Assembly: GCA_017964705.1 (NCBI GenBank)
Contig: JAGCRL010000032.1
Span: 1 to 7,984, forward strand
Length of the DNA: 7,984 nt
From: Alphaproteobacteria bacterium
GTDB lineage: Bacteria > Pseudomonadota > Alphaproteobacteria > RF32 > CAG-239
Direction of reading: 5' to 3'
Part shown: in pieces, positions 6,926 through 7,984 of the stretch
Numbering within the stretch: position 1 is the stretch's first letter
How the letters are laid out: each line of letters opens with the position of its first letter
The notes under the pieces: model-generated
What the model saw: only the letters and a program-made list of their open reading frames with translations
Databases searched by the model: none
What the model was told of the DNA's origin: nothing
Program-made: the position numbers and the translations under genes

Positions 6926-7984
6926 TTATGATTTTTGAATTTTAAAATGAACAGACGCGTTTTCTTTTATTGTTTTCACATCATCTAAAACAAGCAAATC
7001 ACCTGTTTGAAAAGTGTTTTTGATAACAAATTTGTTATCTTTTTCCGAAAGAATTTGAATAGGAACTTTCTTTATATGATTTTGCTGGCCGATTGTTAAA
7101 AAGCATCCGTCAGCGGTAATTTGAACTAAGTTTTTATCTAATAAAACAACGTTTTTAAAAGTTTTATAGATATTAACAGTAACATATGAATTCGGAAGCA
7201 GCTCATTATCCTTGTTATCAAAATATGCATAAACTGCCAAAGAATTTGTTGTTGATTCCAGTTGGTTATTAATATACTTAAAATAGCCTTTGTGTAAGAA
7301 AGGTTGTCCATTGGCAAGAGTTAATTTAATAACACTGTCTTTAAAAAGAGTGGGGTCTTTTTTCATGTTCAAATACTCTTTATCCGTTATAGAAAAAACA
7401 ACCCGAATAGGATTGGTTTGTATAATATTAAGAAGAATAGAACCGGACGGTGTTACATAATCTCCGCAACTTAAATTAAAATTTCCTACCAGCCCGGAAA
7501 TAGGCGCTTTAATTTGAGTATAATTAAGGTCTATATCTGCTAATTTTTTATTTGCTTGGGCACTTTTTAATGAAGCTTGTGCCTGTAAAAAATTATTTTT
7601 AGCATTATTAACTTCTATCTCAGAAAAAGCATGGCCACCTGTTTTTTGTACACGATTATAGTAGTTTTGATTATAATCATATGCCGCTAAAGCTTGTAAA
7701 ACAGAAGCTTCAGCAGCAATTTGTTTTGCCTTATACTCAGAATCATCTATTGTAAGTAATAAATCGTCTTTTTTTACATATTGTCCGGGCTTAACAACGA
7801 TATTATTAAGATAACCGGTAATATATGGAATAATTTGTACCTGATTGATTGCTTCAGCATGTCCAATATAATTTTTTTGTACAACAACATCTTCTGCAAC
7901 AATAGGCAAGGCATTTAAAGAAATGTTTTCTACAGACGGCAAATGGCTTTTTTTATTAAGAATGGCTTTGTAAAAGTATAAACA
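6926..7984 (-). CDS. RND efflux membrane-fusion protein (AcrA/MexA family), 5' end outside window
   Basis: The periplasmic adaptor that joins the RND permease to the outer-membrane channel. Numbering from the TTG at 7942, the protein has a beta-barrel entry strand (19-36), the first lipoyl half IIPYITGYLNNIVVKPG (37-53), a helical hairpin (about 67-137) and the second lipoyl half TQIKAPISGLVGNF (142-155). A beta-barrel domain with NPIRVVFSITDKEY (177-190) and a membrane-proximal domain (about 263-335) follow. Upstream of that TTG the frame stays open to the window edge for 14 more residues (CLYFYKAILNKKSH). These look like the end of a hydrophobic signal or membrane anchor and its basic flank. 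TTG is therefore probably internal and the true start lies beyond 7984. It is first in the visible operon; promoter and any regulator are not in view. Confidence 0.92.
   Translation of the reverse strand, partial: CLYFYKAILNKKSHLPSVENISLNALPIVAEDVVVQKNYIGHAEAINQVQIIPYITGYLNNIVVKPGQYVKKDDLLLTIDDSEYKAKQIAAEASVLQALAAYDYNQNYYNRVQKTGGHAFSEIEVNNAKNNFLQAQASLKSAQANKKLADIDLNYTQIKAPISGLVGNFNLSCGDYVTPSGSILLNIIQTNPIRVVFSITDKEYLNMKKDPTLFKDSVIKLTLANGQPFLHKGYFKYINNQLESTTNSLAVYAYFDNKDNELLPNSYVTVNIYKTFKNVVLLDKNLVQITADGCFLTIGQQNHIKKVPIQILSEKDNKFVIKNTFQTGDLLVLDDVKTIKENASVHFKIQKS

Noticed and set aside
1..7984. CRISPR arrays, tRNA or rRNA genes, insertion sequences, attachment sites
   Set aside because: No spaced direct repeats, cloverleaf-like segments, transposase-like proteins or terminal repeats were seen; nearly all of the window is explained by coding genes.

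Overview
The window is AT-rich and reads as a low-GC alphaproteobacterium. The best marker is the gene at 1239-1904, whose product has the length, central motifs and C-terminal tail of FzlA, the GST-fold FtsZ-binding protein known from Caulobacter and conserved in Alphaproteobacteria. The partial gene at the left edge resembles alphaproteobacterial FlhG/MinD-like ATPases, which fits. Lipoprotein signals, a periplasmic binding protein and a tripartite efflux pump show a Gram-negative envelope. A host-associated lineage is possible from the base composition, but species or genus cannot be named from the sequence alone.

Layout, left to right. Positions 1-164 (minus) hold the first 54 codons of the FlhG/MinD-like gene, which leaves the window at its 3' end. 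A 119-base AT-rich divergent intergenic region (165-283) follows, with candidate promoters for both directions. Three plus-strand genes then lie close together: an orphan periplasmic solute-binding-like protein (284-1186), fzlA (1239-1904) and a small lipoprotein (1906-2364). The last two are separated by one base. This set meets a convergent minus-strand operon with only two bases between the stop codons. Read in its own direction, that operon encodes an RND membrane-fusion protein (7984-6926, 5' end outside the window), an AcrB-type RND permease (6910-3770) and a NodT/OprM-type outer-membrane lipoprotein channel (3773-2367). Together they form a complete three-part efflux pump spanning inner membrane, periplasm and outer membrane.

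The pump is conventional in architecture and keeps its proton-relay residues. Its predicted substrate pocket has lost most of the phenylalanines known from AcrB, so its substrates may differ. The plus-strand cluster is less ordinary: a division regulator is co-oriented with two envelope proteins of unknown role, next to a MinD/FlhG-like protein whose P-loop has lost both lysines. No RNA genes, insertion sequences, CRISPR arrays or large repeats are visible. No gene-free stretch exceeds 300 bases. No wholly new system is evident; the degenerate ATPase and the fzlA neighbourhood are the best leads.
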